Positions 12,561 through 24,177 of a DNA stretch of 64,000 nt are shown piece after piece. Made by a program: the position numbers and the translations under genes. The stretch comes from Eutreptiella sp. 'Long Island Sound 2002' (lineage: Eukaryota; Euglenozoa; Euglenophyceae; Eutreptiales; Eutreptiaceae). The DNA lies in the NCBI GenBank assembly GCA_964036045.1, contig OZ038388.1, positions 7,978,890 through 8,042,889 on the forward strand, given 5' to 3'. The notes beneath the pieces were generated by a model. It was given only the letters and a program-made list of their open reading frames with translations. It ran no database searches and was not told the DNA's origin. How positions within the stretch are numbered: the stretch's first letter is position 1; each line of letters starts with the position of its first letter.

Positions 12561-14930
12561 ATCCCAATGGATGGGTCTGTGGTACAGCCAAACACCCAAA
12601 TAGTTGGTTTTGCGCGAACAACGCGCCAAGTGCGCCCCCTCAACCCGCTCTGTTGCGAGGTTATTGAACTTTGTGTAAATAGAGGTGCTTTGTGGAGCCG
12701 CAACGCTTTATCCTCCCCACTTTCAAGTTGCAAAATTAAACTTCCCAACCCTGTTCACCCGGACTCATACCTCCAAGTAAGCAAGGATTTCCTGAGGGAA
12801 AAGGGCACCGCCAAAGAAACCGCCACCCCAATGGAATCTATTGCTTCACAAATAGTTTCACAAAAAGATGGCCATGCTTGTAGCCGTCACAGCTCAAGTT
12901 GTGCTTGCATGGCTACAGTCATATGCCTACCGCTCTCATTTGGCAATGTGTCCGATGCAATTTTGAACCAAATTTACTCTGTCACGGTGCAATGTCCGTA
13001 TCGCAGCCAGCCAGTCGCCTGGAGCGGCATGGGTAGGCCATCATTCAAGTGTAATAATAAAGAATGTGAGGCACCTCACACGAAGGCTTCAACGAAGACG
13101 CGGCGGGATGACGAGAAGCAGGAGAGACAAAAAGCATGATCAGACTAAGAAGCAAGATGCCAGGAGAAGAAGGATGAAAATGAACATAGGATGTTGAATT
13201 TTGCAGTGGATGGGGAGGATTTTGGTGGTTTTTCAAATAAGCGCTGCACCTGCCAATGCAAGGCTCATCAATGATTCTCTCTGCACCCCGTCAGTAAGGC
13301 TCACGGGTCGTGCCTCAAGGGAGCCGTGAGTTCCTTTACATGTACACGATGCTACCTCCGTGGTTCACCCATGTGCCTTCTGCACTTCTCCAAGGAGGCC
13401 TTACACACTACCTGTGTGTCATGTTGTACCACTACTATTGTGTGTTTCCCTACCTCTTGCTGCCTTCTGCTATGTGTCTCGTGCTAGGTGCTCTACTCTG
13501 GGTTGGCGAAGTTTCTTTCTTTCTTAGTTGTATTATTCTTTTGTGCTTTGGGTTGGAAGTTACATCCGTTGAGAAATAGATGGAGGATCCTGGATTGTGG
13601 TAGTTAAAGTACAGAAACGGCTCTAGTATTGGCATTGGTGTGGGAAGAGGGCGGCTTTGATGATAATCAAGGTGGCGTTGTTGTCCGCGTCCCGCTAGGG
13701 ACGTAGGTACGTAGCTATATTTCTCTTCCAGAAGCAGCCGTGGGTATTAGCGCTCTTTGATGACGTCCCGTTGCCACTACGGGACGGGTGCTGGGCTTAG
13801 GCAGCCAACAATGATGTGTAGCAAATTGAAATGGCGCACGATGTCTCGGTTGATGCGCGGCGGTGCTGTCATGCTGCGAGTATTGGCGGTCGCATTTCCA
13901 GTGGAGTAGCGTGTGACGATGCATCTAACGTGGTGGAGGCTGCTTCCTTTGTACTTTGGATGCTTGAGAAGTACACTAAGCTGACCATACTCTCGGTATA
14001 GGAGTCATTTGCGACCTCCTCACTTTCTGGGTATCAATTTTTTGGTGTCTCTTTTGTTCGGTGTCATTTATCCCATGCTTGGCCAGGGACATGCGTCAGT
14101 GACCTCCAGCGACCATGAGATCGCCTTGCCCCTCATAAGATTGAGCGCCTCGTCTTTGGTATGGTCGTCATCTTTGTCCAACATGTGGTCTTCCACTCGT
14201 CGGCCTTTTTCGCATAGACCACCTTCTTGTGTGCTACTTTTTCCTCCCCTCTTGTTGACATTGAACCGTGCAGCGGAGGTTCATCTTCGCCTTGTGCTCT
14301 ATGGATCTCTGCCTCGGCTTGTTTTTGTCCCCGTACCTTTGGATGGATGTCCCTTCACATGGCATTGACTCGAAATAGGTGGTTACTTGCGGGTCGTGCC
14401 TCTCCGCTGTTGATGTGTGCGCCACATACTCGGACGCCGACGTAAATGGCTAGTGGTGCTGCGCGGGGCAGCAGGGGCAGACACTGATGGGCTGTATGGC
14501 ACGTGGGCGCCTTCAAGGGACGACCAGAGGGCTCGTGGTGGTGGCGGCTTCAGGGTCGGTTGTTCATGGCCGGGTGCGTCCGTACCCAGGCACACCAATC
14601 GGGCGATAGCTAACACTACCTGGGCATGGAGGGCCGATGATGAGTGTTGTGACCAGCATGAGGAGGACGACTCGCAATATGCACGAAGGCCGCGGTGGCG
14701 CGATGATACACAATGGGGGGACAATACCTGAGACGCCGAAAGAAAGGGAGTACAAGAAGTGGGACGGGCTTGTGCACCTAGCCTTTACGGGTGTATAGAG
14801 GGGAATCCCACCACCGATGACCAACCGCAATAACATACGGGAGACGCGCAAGTGGGACCTGCAAGAGTACCATCAGCCGATTGGTCAGCTTGCCTCCTCA
14901 CCTGATATCGGCCTCGTCAACCACGGGTTG
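12561..14930. other. no recognisable gene
   Basis: The only longer frame (12423-13139, +) begins inside the repeat array. Its C-terminal half ends in a charged TKASTKTRRDDEKQERQKA stretch and has no recognised domain. A hydrophobic frame at 13310-13579 reflects T-rich composition. No RNA gene was recognised. Confidence 0.4.
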
Positions 14931-14934
14931 TAGG

Positions 14935-16300
14935 GATTGCTCGCCACACACGACACTAAAGCAAAGAGGCTGCATCTTACTGCTCCAAAAACCCCGCTGC
15001 ACGTGCAAAAAGGCGGCAGCATAAAGCCTGCCATAGGTGACTCCCATAATAGGGAATGGGACACAATGGCTACACGACCCCAACCCCTACCGTCTCGGGG
15101 GTCCAAACAAAAGCCGATAACAACTAGCGCATGGGGACACAAAGAATGGAATGCCCCCAACCCCACTACAAACTAGCTCTTTGCAGCTGGCCATGAAGCA
15201 GGGATACTGAGCTACTCAGCTTGTCATCTCGGGAACTAGATGGCACAAATTAAACTGGCTACATAGGACCTGGCCCCAAGTGTGGGAACCAATCCATTCA
15301 GCACCTAACCCATGCTATTTTGGGGTCAACAATGGGCAGAAAAACCACTTGGCTACATGACCCCTCCCTTTCCTCGCACTCCGTTGGAGGCCGAATTAGA
15401 AGGTTTTTCCGGCTACTCCAGCCCCTCAAGCTGGGATCGCACCACACACAGTACTCTGGTGCATCCATTGTTCATGTCTTGCTCGGCACACCCATGGGTT
15501 TCGGCTTGCAATGCAAGCACTCACTCGCCAAACCGAGGGCCCCTTTTGGCTCGTTGGAGGAGGAATCCTAACAACTACATAGTCTTGCCTTCTCGGCTAT
15601 GGTGTGGGGAGCAATCAAAATGGCCACTTAAGTGCTGCTCTTCCGGCGTCTCCAACTGGGGAGGAATCAAAGTAGCGACATCAGTGTTGTGTTCTGTGGG
15701 TCCCTAAGGTGGGGAACAACCCAACTAGCTGGATAATGCGAGCCTTCTCCCGTTCCCCATTACATAGGACAAACGAAATGGCCAATGGAGCCACAGCACC
15801 GATGTGAACTCTAGTGTCGCCAGGGGAATGAAAAGAGCCATTGGACTAGCCCTTTGTAGGGCTTGGAGCGGGTTGCAAGCAAAGTGGGAATATAGTTCGC
15901 AACATCTTCGCAACAAACACAAGGACATCGTCTTGTTCCGAAAACAAGGGCATCAAGTTTGCTACATTACCCCAATCGTCTCGGAGCAGCACATATGGCA
16001 GCATCAAGGTAGCGACGTAACCTCTTCCTTGGTGGGGTGCCCGGAACGTGAGGGCCACCATGAAAACAAAGTATCCACATGAACCTTGCCGTCTTAGAAA
16101 CCCGAAGACAGGGGTTCTAGGAAGCAAGGTGACCCAATGAAAGGTCCCAATAACAAGAGGCTACAAAGTGCCTTCATGACCCTTGTCATCTCCGGGGACG
16201 GAACCGTAGGGGCAATAAGATGGCTTTATGACCCAGTGTCCCATAGTGGAGACAAAACAAAGTACCTCGCTTCCACATGTCCGGGACATAACAAACCCAT
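14935..16300. repeat. TCTCGGGG repeat family with larger nested duplications
   Basis: Degenerate units (CTCGGGG, TGGGGAGCAATCAAA, TGGCTACATGACCC) fill this stretch. Two larger blocks recur elsewhere. About 14938-15070 matches 22021-22155 (CTCGCCAC..., TGCAAAAAGGCG, CCATAGGTGACTCCCA). About 15811-16085 matches 27378-27682 and, in part, 22609-22800 (GTTCCGAAAACAAGGGCATC, TGGGGTGCC.GAACGTGA). Confidence 0.75.
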
Positions 16301-17461
16301 GTCATAAACCCTCCAACCCAAATTTCCTATGGTTGTGGGCTATGAAACAACGGATACTCGGCTACCAAACACCCCCATGTCACAAGTGACTGGTCATAGC
16401 TCACCTACATTATGCAGGGGAGGTCCAATGGAACAACAAGCTGCAAACTTAGCACCACCCCTATGGGTGGGGAGTCAGAGTGTGGGTGATGCTGGCGGGG
16501 GGAAGGGGGGGCACGGGAGATAGTCATGGAGTTCAACACCAAGGGGGAAGGACACTACTCGTGGAATAGTGGGACCCCGGGGGTGATGAGTCAGGTAGAG
16601 AACACGATTTCCAGTCCGCATGCAAGGGTGGGGGGGGGGGGGGCTGCATACGATTCTATTGTTTGCTTTTAGAACGTCGTGAGAGAACAACCACCGGAGG
16701 GCAACCTAGAGCTGCGCAGCTTTTGCCATTCTCATTGGAGCCTTACGAGCACAAGGAGCACAGTGCACAACAAGAAATGGAGTGACTCTTGCCTTTTACC
16801 TATACATAGTGGTCTCCGGACAGGAACGGAGTCCAATGGTGGGCTTCGAATGCATTGCCAATGATGCAGCGACGGACAACCTTGTCCATTCTAGAGTGGT
16901 AATCCTTTAGGCCGGTGATGGGCGCGATCAGTGGTTCATGTCCATCGGTGGTCGACTCCCGCGTCGGGGTGTTGCGATGCACCAAACAACCCATATTGCC
17001 CAAAATACCCGTTCCGGCATGCATGAATGGCAGCTAAAACCAATAAGTGATAAATTGGAGTGGTGAGTGCAATGGCGAGTGCACCGGAAGAACAAGGCAA
17101 TATAAGGTATGCAAGGTCTCGTCTTCTGCATAGTGTAGTGGCTATGCACACCGTCCAAGGCGCCTAGGGATGAGTTCGAACCCTGGAGGGTCTTAGCGAA
17201 CTGCCTTAGTGACACGGTAAATGAAAATCTTGTAGCCGTCTTGCACGCACCGCTCCTAACTAGTGAAGTAGGGGTGTTTTTGAGCTGATGTTCTAAACCC
17301 TTAAGTGCAAGAGTATATCCAACCGGCGCCTATTGCGGGGAAATGAGTTGACCTAGTCGGCGCAAGAAACATTCGATAGCCGTGGTGCACGGCAAACCCA
17401 ACACAACATTCGGCAGTAATCTAGTTTACAGTGCAGCTAGTCAAAACAATGAACTGAGATT
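16301..17461. other. no recognisable gene
   Basis: Mixed-composition sequence with a few degenerate repeat-family fragments and a G13 run near 16630. A tRNA-like stretch near 17131-17195 was examined and not accepted because no anticodon stem forms. Confidence 0.4.
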
Positions 17462-17705
17462 TGTGGTTATGGTTGTTGGGGGGGAGGGGGGTGCACATAC
17501 AAAAGAAATGGGGCTGGGGGGGGGGGCGTACAGAAGAATTGGTGCTGTGGGGGAGGGGGCGGGGGGGGGGGATACAAATGTACTAGAGCTTGGGGGCCGG
17601 GGGGGGGGGGTGCGCATACACAAGGATTGGGGCTATGGGCGGGGTGGGGGCACATACAAAAAGACCGGGGCGGAGGGGAGGGGGGCATACAAAAGGTCTC
17701 CCCCA
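17462..17705. repeat. G-run minisatellite
   Basis: About five degenerate units of 35-57 bases. Each has a (G)CATACAAAAGAATTGGGGCT-like spacer followed by G runs of up to 12. The plus strand carries many closely spaced runs of three or more G, so it could form G-quadruplexes. Gly-rich and Pro-rich frames over it are artefacts of the runs. Confidence 0.85.
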
Positions 17706-18721
17706 ATCTTCTGCCACAAGTCATCCCACCAAAAAGGCCCGGTGACTTTTCTTGAGAGGCAACGGCGGTACAAGAGCTGAAAGAATAATTGACTAATAAA
17801 AGTACCCACCCCCCGGTCCATGAGTTAATCACAGCCCTACACCATTGGCCCAAGGCAGAGCACATCGTCAAAAACAAAGCGATGGTCCATTCAGAACATA
17901 ATGACATCAAACATCACAACCTCGTGTTGACAACATTGCTCCACTCCACGTCATAGTACGTGCCACCACACAAATGGAGGGGCCTTCAGGCTAAAGGAGT
18001 GAAGCCCCTTGTTTGGGGTCTTAGAGCGGCATGTGCAAGATAGGCTTGGCATGGAGCACTTCTTGATGCTTCAAAGAATCATAGTCGAGGAACCCATGAG
18101 TGGGGCCTCACAAAAACTCACCCAAAACACATGGACACGTTGGTTGTTTCAACTTCAATCAAAAAAGAAGATGGCAAGGTTGAGGGGCCACAAGGGGACC
18201 GCCTTCACTGACCCGCATGTGATGGTAGTAGCGCTGTTGGAGCACGGCAATGGGTATTTCCTGGGGGAATCTAGCAATCACCAAAGAAAATTATGACCAT
18301 AACCTTCAATCCTTATGTATGCCGGCCTCTGTCCGGAAGCTTACTTCCCTCATGCTCCACGATCTCACGGAGGGGTTGCATGCATAGGCTTTTGCCTACC
18401 TGTCTCACCAAGGCTAGACAGGCAACCATTCAAATTCTACCAACCTATCCAAGGTACCTTGATTCCTATCATGAACAAGGGTATACCGTCAGCCTATGTA
18501 GCCCACTACTTATCGAGGAACTGCGGTGATGATATCATTACATGCATCACGAAGGCAACTAGCACCTCTAGCATCCCCAAGCCACCATTTGTCGCAGTGC
18601 AACAGGACAACAAAAAACTTTTCAAGACAGTCCTCTTACTACACGTCGAACAGCTATTGGAACAAATCACACCAACGAAGCACTTGCTTAGAGTCCGGAC
18701 AAATCATATGTTGCGAGGCTA
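17706..18721. other. no recognisable gene
   Basis: Overlapping short frames at 18009-18296 and 18315-18725 (+) have no family resemblance that I can see. The stretch forms the left flank of the inverted LINE piece. Confidence 0.4.
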
Positions 18722-19004
18722 CTAGTTAAATTCGTGGACCGCGATGTGAGGAAAAGGGCACTGCCCAGTGACTTGGTGCATCAAGGGGAGCCCTGCATGT
18801 GCATTCATCCCGGTCTTTGACACCTGTAGTGTAAAGCCCCCCGCCCATGCCTGTTGAGACACTTGGTGGAGAGTGAGTCCCCAAGTATCAAAGGGAAATA
18901 GATTGTTCTCAATATTTACTAGAGCCTTGCATACACTCGCTTCAAGCAAATACGCATGTGCAATCAGTTCCAGGACAGGCAGAATCCGGCTTTTGAGTAG
19001 GGTA

Positions 19005-19120
19005 CCTTTTCCTTTCGGGCCGGGGTAGAGGTAGAGGGCCAATTGGGCCCTGCGAAATGCTGACGCTTGTAAGGGCACAAAGGCTTTGAAGCCGTCCCAT
19101 GCCCCAAAAGGACCCCTACC
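19005..19120 (-). repeat. internal direct repeat in LINE arm, copy A
   Basis: This block (GGGGTAGAGGTAGAGGGCCA ... GCCCCAAAAGGACCCCTACC on the plus strand) recurs at 19615-19725, about 607 bases away. It encodes the GRGPFGAWDGFKAF segment of the RT. The DNA between the copies (about 19190-19610) has no RT similarity and includes a 24-base tandem repeat (CAGTATCAGTGATGTCTTGCC-like, 19400-19452). It therefore looks like an insertion with a long flanking duplication, or a tandem duplication whose one arm has decayed. Confidence 0.8.
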
Positions 19121-19614
19121 TACCCGGTTGCCTATTTTGTTTGTGCTCTCTTTCGCATCGCACGAATGATTGATTACAATTGACACAACTGCTCAGCTTT
19201 GTGGTCCTCTCCCTTTGTGTACTTGATGCTCTGTTTGCTATTATGTGCTCTCTGCCTTTGGCTAGATAGTCTGCTGACTGTTTAGATGTGATCTGTCATG
19301 GCTGCTTCTTTGATTTGCTTGGGTTCATGGTCGTAAGCTGCACCTGTACACTTTATGAAGATGTTAATGGCTTGCCGCTTGTCCGTGTCTTCAAAAGCAG
19401 CTCTGCCCACAGTATCAGTGATGTCTTGCCCAGAGTATCAGTGATGTCTTTAGTTCATCATTATTGATTTGCTTCGTTTGTTCATGAATGCTTTGCAGCT
19501 TTGCCTGATTACGTGTTGTATCTATTTCGTCTGACCCGTTGATGCCGATGATCTTGCCCTTTTTTTTGGTTTGACAAGCAGTGCTCTAAGCATAGTCATT
19601 TCATGTTGCTTTGC

Positions 19615-19725
19615 ATATTTCGGGCAGGGGTAGAGGTAGAAGGCCAATTGGGCCCTACCAAATGCTGACGCTTGTGGGGGCGCAAAGGCTTTGCAGCCGT
19701 CCCATGCCCCAAAAGGACCCCTACC
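19615..19725 (-). repeat. internal direct repeat in LINE arm, copy B
   Basis: Partner of the repeat at 19005-19120, encoding GRGPFGAWDGCKAF followed by ASAFGRAQLA. It is continuous with the upstream RT palm fragment, so this is probably the original position in the element. Confidence 0.8.
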
Positions 19726-20148
19726 TATTGAACCGAGCGGTGTTGTGGGAATGCGGTGTTTTGGATGGCACCCCTCGCGGATGCTTGAAGTGCCCCTTTC
19801 AACACAAAAGCTAGTTATGATGGTTGTATTCACATTTGTGGACTCCACAACTGCAACCATCCCTATGAGCTGGAAAGTGATGAGCAAATTATCAACATAG
19901 AGGTACGGGCAAAAGGCATAGGGCAAGCTTCCAACAACAAAATAGATGATGGACGTGTTGCGGGAAAAGAGCAAGGGAGAGAGAAGATATCACGGCGAAT
20001 GCGCACAGTGGGGGAGAATTTGGCAGACTTGATGACCACGCGGCCAACACACAAAAAGTAGTCACACCGCAAGGCTTGCAACACCCGCTGAATAAAGGGC
20101 TCAGGCACGCCTTCAAAGGCCATTGCGCTATCTCATAAGTATCAACAT

Positions 20149-20652
20149 GTGTCAGAGTGTGGGGAAAGCATTTTCATGGTCAACATTAAGAAAGGTCGTA
20201 GTGCAAGAGGACTCCCACTCGCTGTGGACTGCCTATACATGCCGCCAATCCTGAAATTGCCCTCAGTGCATCAGCAAGCAGGGAGGTTGTCCTTTCTTGC
20301 CCAAAGCTTTGCGGCATTTTCTAGGGCGCAAAATTTTATGATTGACCACTTGAACATCCCAGACGGCCTTGATTTGCCATTGTGGCAGAATGCCAGTTTG
20401 GAGAAGAAACACTCCCGCGCGTATCTAGCACCCACACGAAAGAGGAAGGGCGCGCTTACCATACGGCGGCTAATGGACCAAGATCACCGGATCCTGCCAC
20501 GGTGGCTGCCGATGATGGGCCCGACTTGGTTGCCCTTGTACCAAACAACCATGCAGATGTTTCAAAAGCTCATGGTCTCGGACTCGGATCATCCCACGGT
20601 CTTGTCCTTAGCCTTGGGCAAGTCGTTGTCCCCTTGCGACATTGCACGCTAA
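20149..20652 (+). pseudogene. LINE polyprotein fragment downstream of RT thumb (sense arm)
   Basis: An open frame of 167 codons. It aligns to the matching part of the 24-26 kb LINE: FL.....AFS, then P.W...........Y..P.....G.LTI..L at identical spacing, then the shared PTW.P.Y block (GPTWLPLY here, APTWEPVY there). In that element this segment lies immediately after the part preserved in the inverted arm at 18722-19186. The first residues after the inversion point do not align and may be filler from the junction. The frame ends near 20650 without the zinc-knuckle or RNase H parts. Confidence 0.65.
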
Positions 20653-21785
20653 ACGTTAGTCTAGCAACGCCACACACAAGATATCTAGGGCTTCTTTCGG
20701 GCAGCTCCCTGCACCCCACCCCCCCCTTAAGAACTTCGTGCTCAATGCCCCCTCTAGGCGAAGCTCAAGTTCCAACACTGGTTGCTTCCCATCCCAGGCT
20801 AGGTGGCAAGGCACCCGCCAAAAAATCCAAACATATTGACCACTTTGCAGCTATTCAGTTGCCATCTTGGGAAGCATTGAACGGTGGCATCCACATGGCT
20901 ACATAACCATGCTTGTTTGAGGGTACTGTAGGCCGGTACCAAGCCCCTTGGTTCCTAATTTGAGGAAAAGATAGAGGGGGCACAAAACCGTACCGCTTTT
21001 GGGTGCCTCAGTCGGAGATGAAATAACCGACCGCATAAGCCTTGCGCACTGGGAAAGGCGCAAAGAAATGCATGACGGAAGCTACCCAACATGTGAGGGG
21101 AAGCGGAGAACAAAGTTGCAAAACCCCGGGTCAAGGGTTTGCACGCCCCAACAAAGGAGCCTCATAATCTATGCTATCTCGCATTTCCCATAGCATTGAC
21201 AAAGCAAAGCGCATAATCCCGTCCCAGGGACCAAACGAACCTGAGCTTTTTGCCTCAACGTGCCAACCTAGGGGAATCAAGCTAGCAATTGAAAAAGCGC
21301 TTTGTGGGGCCAATAGCAACTTGGAAAGCGGGTGGACCAAAGTGGCTTTGTGTGTATCTTGTGGCGTACTGGAGTAATGACCAGGAAACTGGCGACGGAT
21401 CACCAAGCAAGAGGCAATAGTCATGCATAGCGATATGCAAGATAAACCACAATGCAAGCAGATGAAGAAGAACAAGCAAAGGCCATGGCATGCACGTCCA
21501 AGCGGGTTCAGAGACATCATGTTCCCGCTTCTACAATAGAATGCGGTTTTTTGCAGCTTCAATTCCAACCACATCAAAGTCGGTTCTCCCTCATTGGCAA
21601 ATGAGCCCAGCCATTTGAGGTCCATGATCTCCTGAGCGTGAGATCATTCAGCGCCCATACCTGCTTAATTTGTGGCTCAAATTGGGGTCCCCGTGAGAGA
21701 TCAAGTTACGTGGTCACCTAACTTCACTTGTGAAGAGGCCCCACAAGAATGGTTGTAGTGCAACCCTCATGATCCTCCCTTGCAG
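20653..21785. other. no gene; scattered TCTCGGGG-family fragments
   Basis: Degenerate units (CCCATCCCAGGCTAGGTGGCA, CATGGCTACATAACC) lie near 20790-20910 and 21100-21360. Open frames here overlap on both strands and show no conserved motif. Confidence 0.5.
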
Positions 21786-23050
21786 GTGGTTTTTTTTGTG
21801 TTCCGGTGCCACTGCTCGGTGCCACGTGAGTTCAGAGTCCGCAAATGAGCTATGAACAAAGAAGACGCACTGAGGCAATGGCTGAGCGTATGTACAACTG
21901 CAGAAACTATACCCACGGACTTCATGCACGTTATGCATGTCCACAAGTGGACGTCCATGGGGACAGGAGACAACACGTGTCCTCCCTTCTAGGTTGTGGA
22001 ATGTGTATGCACTGAATTTCATTGCTCGCCACCCACGAGGCCGAAACACAGGGGCTGCACCTTGCCCCTCCAAAAACCCCCACACGGGTGCAAAAAGGCG
22101 ACAGCATAAGCCGTGCCATAGGTGACTCCCAGAGAGGGAATGAAACACAATGGCTGCATAACCCCAAACTCAACCGTCTCACGGCTTCAAACAAAACCCC
22201 ATCACAAATGCTAGATAGGCGTGCCAAGATACGAATGTACCCAACCCCACTCCCAACTAACTTTTTGCCGCTGTAGGACAGGGGGCTTTACAGGGTTAGG
22301 GGAGAAGTTACATTTGCCTTCCCCAACAGTCCAAGAAGCTACATAACCCTTGCCAACTCAGAAACTAGAAAGCAGGAATTAAAACACCCACGTGAGATGT
22401 GCCTTCCCGAGGCCCCAAGTGTGGGAACCAATCCATTTGGCACCTAACCCATGCTATCTTGGGGTCCATGGTGGGCAGAAAAAAAAAACACTTTTCCCCG
22501 CACCCTGTTGGAGGTGGAATCCTAACAACTTCATAGTCTTGCCCTGTCAGTTGTAGTGTGGGGAGCAATGGAATGGCCACATAACCGGTGCTCTTTGAGG
22601 GTCTCTAATGTGGGGAGAGGGATCTTCTTGTTCCCAAAACAAGGGCTTCAAGGGCTACATCACCGCAATTGTCTCAATGGGCCACATATAGCATTCTCAA
22701 GGAAACGGTGTAGCCCCCTCCCTTGGCGGGGTGCCTAGAATGTGAAGGCTCCCCACAACAACCATGAAACACACTATCCACATGAATCCTACCGTCTTGG
22801 ATGCAGGTTCAACATCACCCTTGTCTTCTCCACGGACCAAACCGTAGGGGCATTCAAATGGCTTCCCATAGTGGAGACAAAACAAAATTGGCACACAAAC
22901 CACCTCACCGTCCACATGTCCGGGACATAACTAACCGGTCTCATAGCCGCTCCAACCCGAATGCTCTATGGATATTCATATCTGCCAAAACCCAAAGGGG
23001 GACATCAGGGTGGTGACGAACCTTTGTTGTCTTAGAGGGGGGATCAATGG
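21786..23050. repeat. nested dispersed duplications (TCTCGGGG family)
   Basis: About 21788-21960 (TTTTTTTTGTGTTCCGGTGC, GAGCTATGAACAAAGAAGAC, CACGGACTTCATGCA) matches 29728-29895. About 22021-22155 matches 14938-15070. About 22609-22800 matches 15930-16085 and 27515-27682. Small units with CTCGGGG/TGGGGAGCAAT fill the gaps. No coding evidence. Confidence 0.75.
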
Positions 23051-24177
23051 TCGGTTCCGATAGACTGAATGTCCCCGCCATAGACAATTCCAGCCATTAG
23101 TTCAGCAGTGCTGTGTAGCTCAATCAATGCACGTGTCCCCTTCTTGGTTGGGGTGCTCCACTATGTAAGGTACAGCGAGGCGTTTCTTGCGGTTAGCTCT
23201 GTGGGTCACTTGTGTGCTTGTCCTGTCTGCCGACTCCAGTGAACAACCAGGATCAATAAAAAAAAGCAGTCGTCCTTGAGGTGTGGACTGCATTCACTTG
23301 TTTACGTGCGAACTGACTGGGCTGCAAAGCATGGCACTCACTCGGCCTTTTCCGGTCAGTTGCTGTTTAGTTTCAGAAAGAGCAGGGGGTAACATACAGA
23401 TTCAGCAGGGGGGGAGGGGTACATACAGAAGTGTGAGTATAAGATACAGAGGATAAAGTATAAGAGCAGGTGTGACGTGAAAGCCATGTGCAGTCTGTAC
23501 CGTAGGAAGGGTGTGGCTTCATGTGTTAGAGTCCTCGTCCACAAAGGCCTGCACCACTTGCTGGTAGGCAGTGAGTGAGTGACCAGGCGGGGCAGTCCCA
23601 TGCACCACAGCCGCATTGTGCCCTTGGGAACACCGGAAATGCGTTGGGTTGTGATGCCGGTTTTCAGCGACCTATTGGTGTACATGTCCGTGATGACAAC
23701 CGTTCTTTCCATGGAATGTACTCCGGCGTGTCGTTTCGACTCAGGCTGGCGACTCACAGGGTACGGGACGTGTCGTTCGAGCCTGTGAGCTAATGCGGCA
23801 AGCAGACTGAATTGCTTTTGTTCTGGTAGGGATGGGACAAGCGTCCATGTTCGATAACTGTTGGATGCTGCTGGCAGGTGCTCCGTGACGGCCACATCTT
23901 GGGTGATTGTGATCCTGCCTTCTCCGCTTTTGTTCTGTCCGTTCAGGATCAGATGACCTGCGTCCCCGCTTCCTCTTGCGGGAGGAATCGCCGGGTTCCA
24001 TTGTGGACGCAGCAATGCAGAGGTAGGCTAATCAGAGAATGGGGAGTGGGCTCGGGGGGTAGGGCGGGGAACCGCGTGTCTACCTCGAGGGCCGGGTGAC
24101 ATCCACGCGTAGCCCTTGCGGCCGCTGTGGAGGTCTCCCGGCGTTTTGGAGGGGGCACCCGGTGGATCCAGCCGGGC
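23051..24177 (-). other. probable 3' portion of LINE, plus unassigned flank
   Basis: Follows the RNase H frame on the minus strand. Two overlapping minus-strand frames exist (23356-24015 and 23741-24001). The second contains the basic run SSRKRKRGRRSSD, like a nuclear localisation or nucleic-acid-binding patch. Whether they belong to the element's ORF, its 3' UTR or the flank cannot be settled. No terminal poly-T (plus strand) marks the end of the element. Confidence 0.35.

Larger units (their letters stand above)
18722..20123 (-). pseudogene. LINE reverse transcriptase fragment (inverted arm)
   Basis: Reading leftward, the first part (20123-19863) contains GVPEPFIQRVLQAL and SPTVRIRRDI, like the finger/palm region before the plasmid-like 'RQGCPLS' motif. 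After a frameshift, LYVDNLLITF (near 19900) sits where the catalytic F/YADD motif belongs, with the second Asp replaced by Asn. After an interruption, the thumb region (19186-18722) aligns without gaps to the 24-26 kb element from ILP onward: W, TL, S, GG and L fall at identical spacing over about 55 residues. Frameshifts, the altered active site and an internal duplication make it non-functional. Confidence 0.7.
18722..20652. mobile_element. LINE remnant in two opposed pieces (twin-priming-like inversion)
   Basis: The left piece (18722-20123) encodes reverse-transcriptase palm and thumb on the minus strand. The right piece (20149-20652) encodes the next segment of the same polyprotein on the plus strand. 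The 5' ends of both pieces meet near 20130. That order (inverted upstream part, then sense downstream part) is the known signature of twin priming during LINE target-primed reverse transcription. The reference for the order is the related, uninverted element at 24178-26463. No poly-A tail or target-site duplication was identified, and the element appears to end or lose similarity near 20650. Confidence 0.7.

Noticed and set aside
17131-17195. tRNA-like stretch (TAGTGTAGTGGCTATGCAC, AAGGCGC, GTTCGAACCC)
   Set aside because: A D-arm (GTGT/GCAC) and a B-box-like TTCGAAC are present, but no anticodon stem or acceptor stem forms. At most it is a decayed tRNA-derived element.
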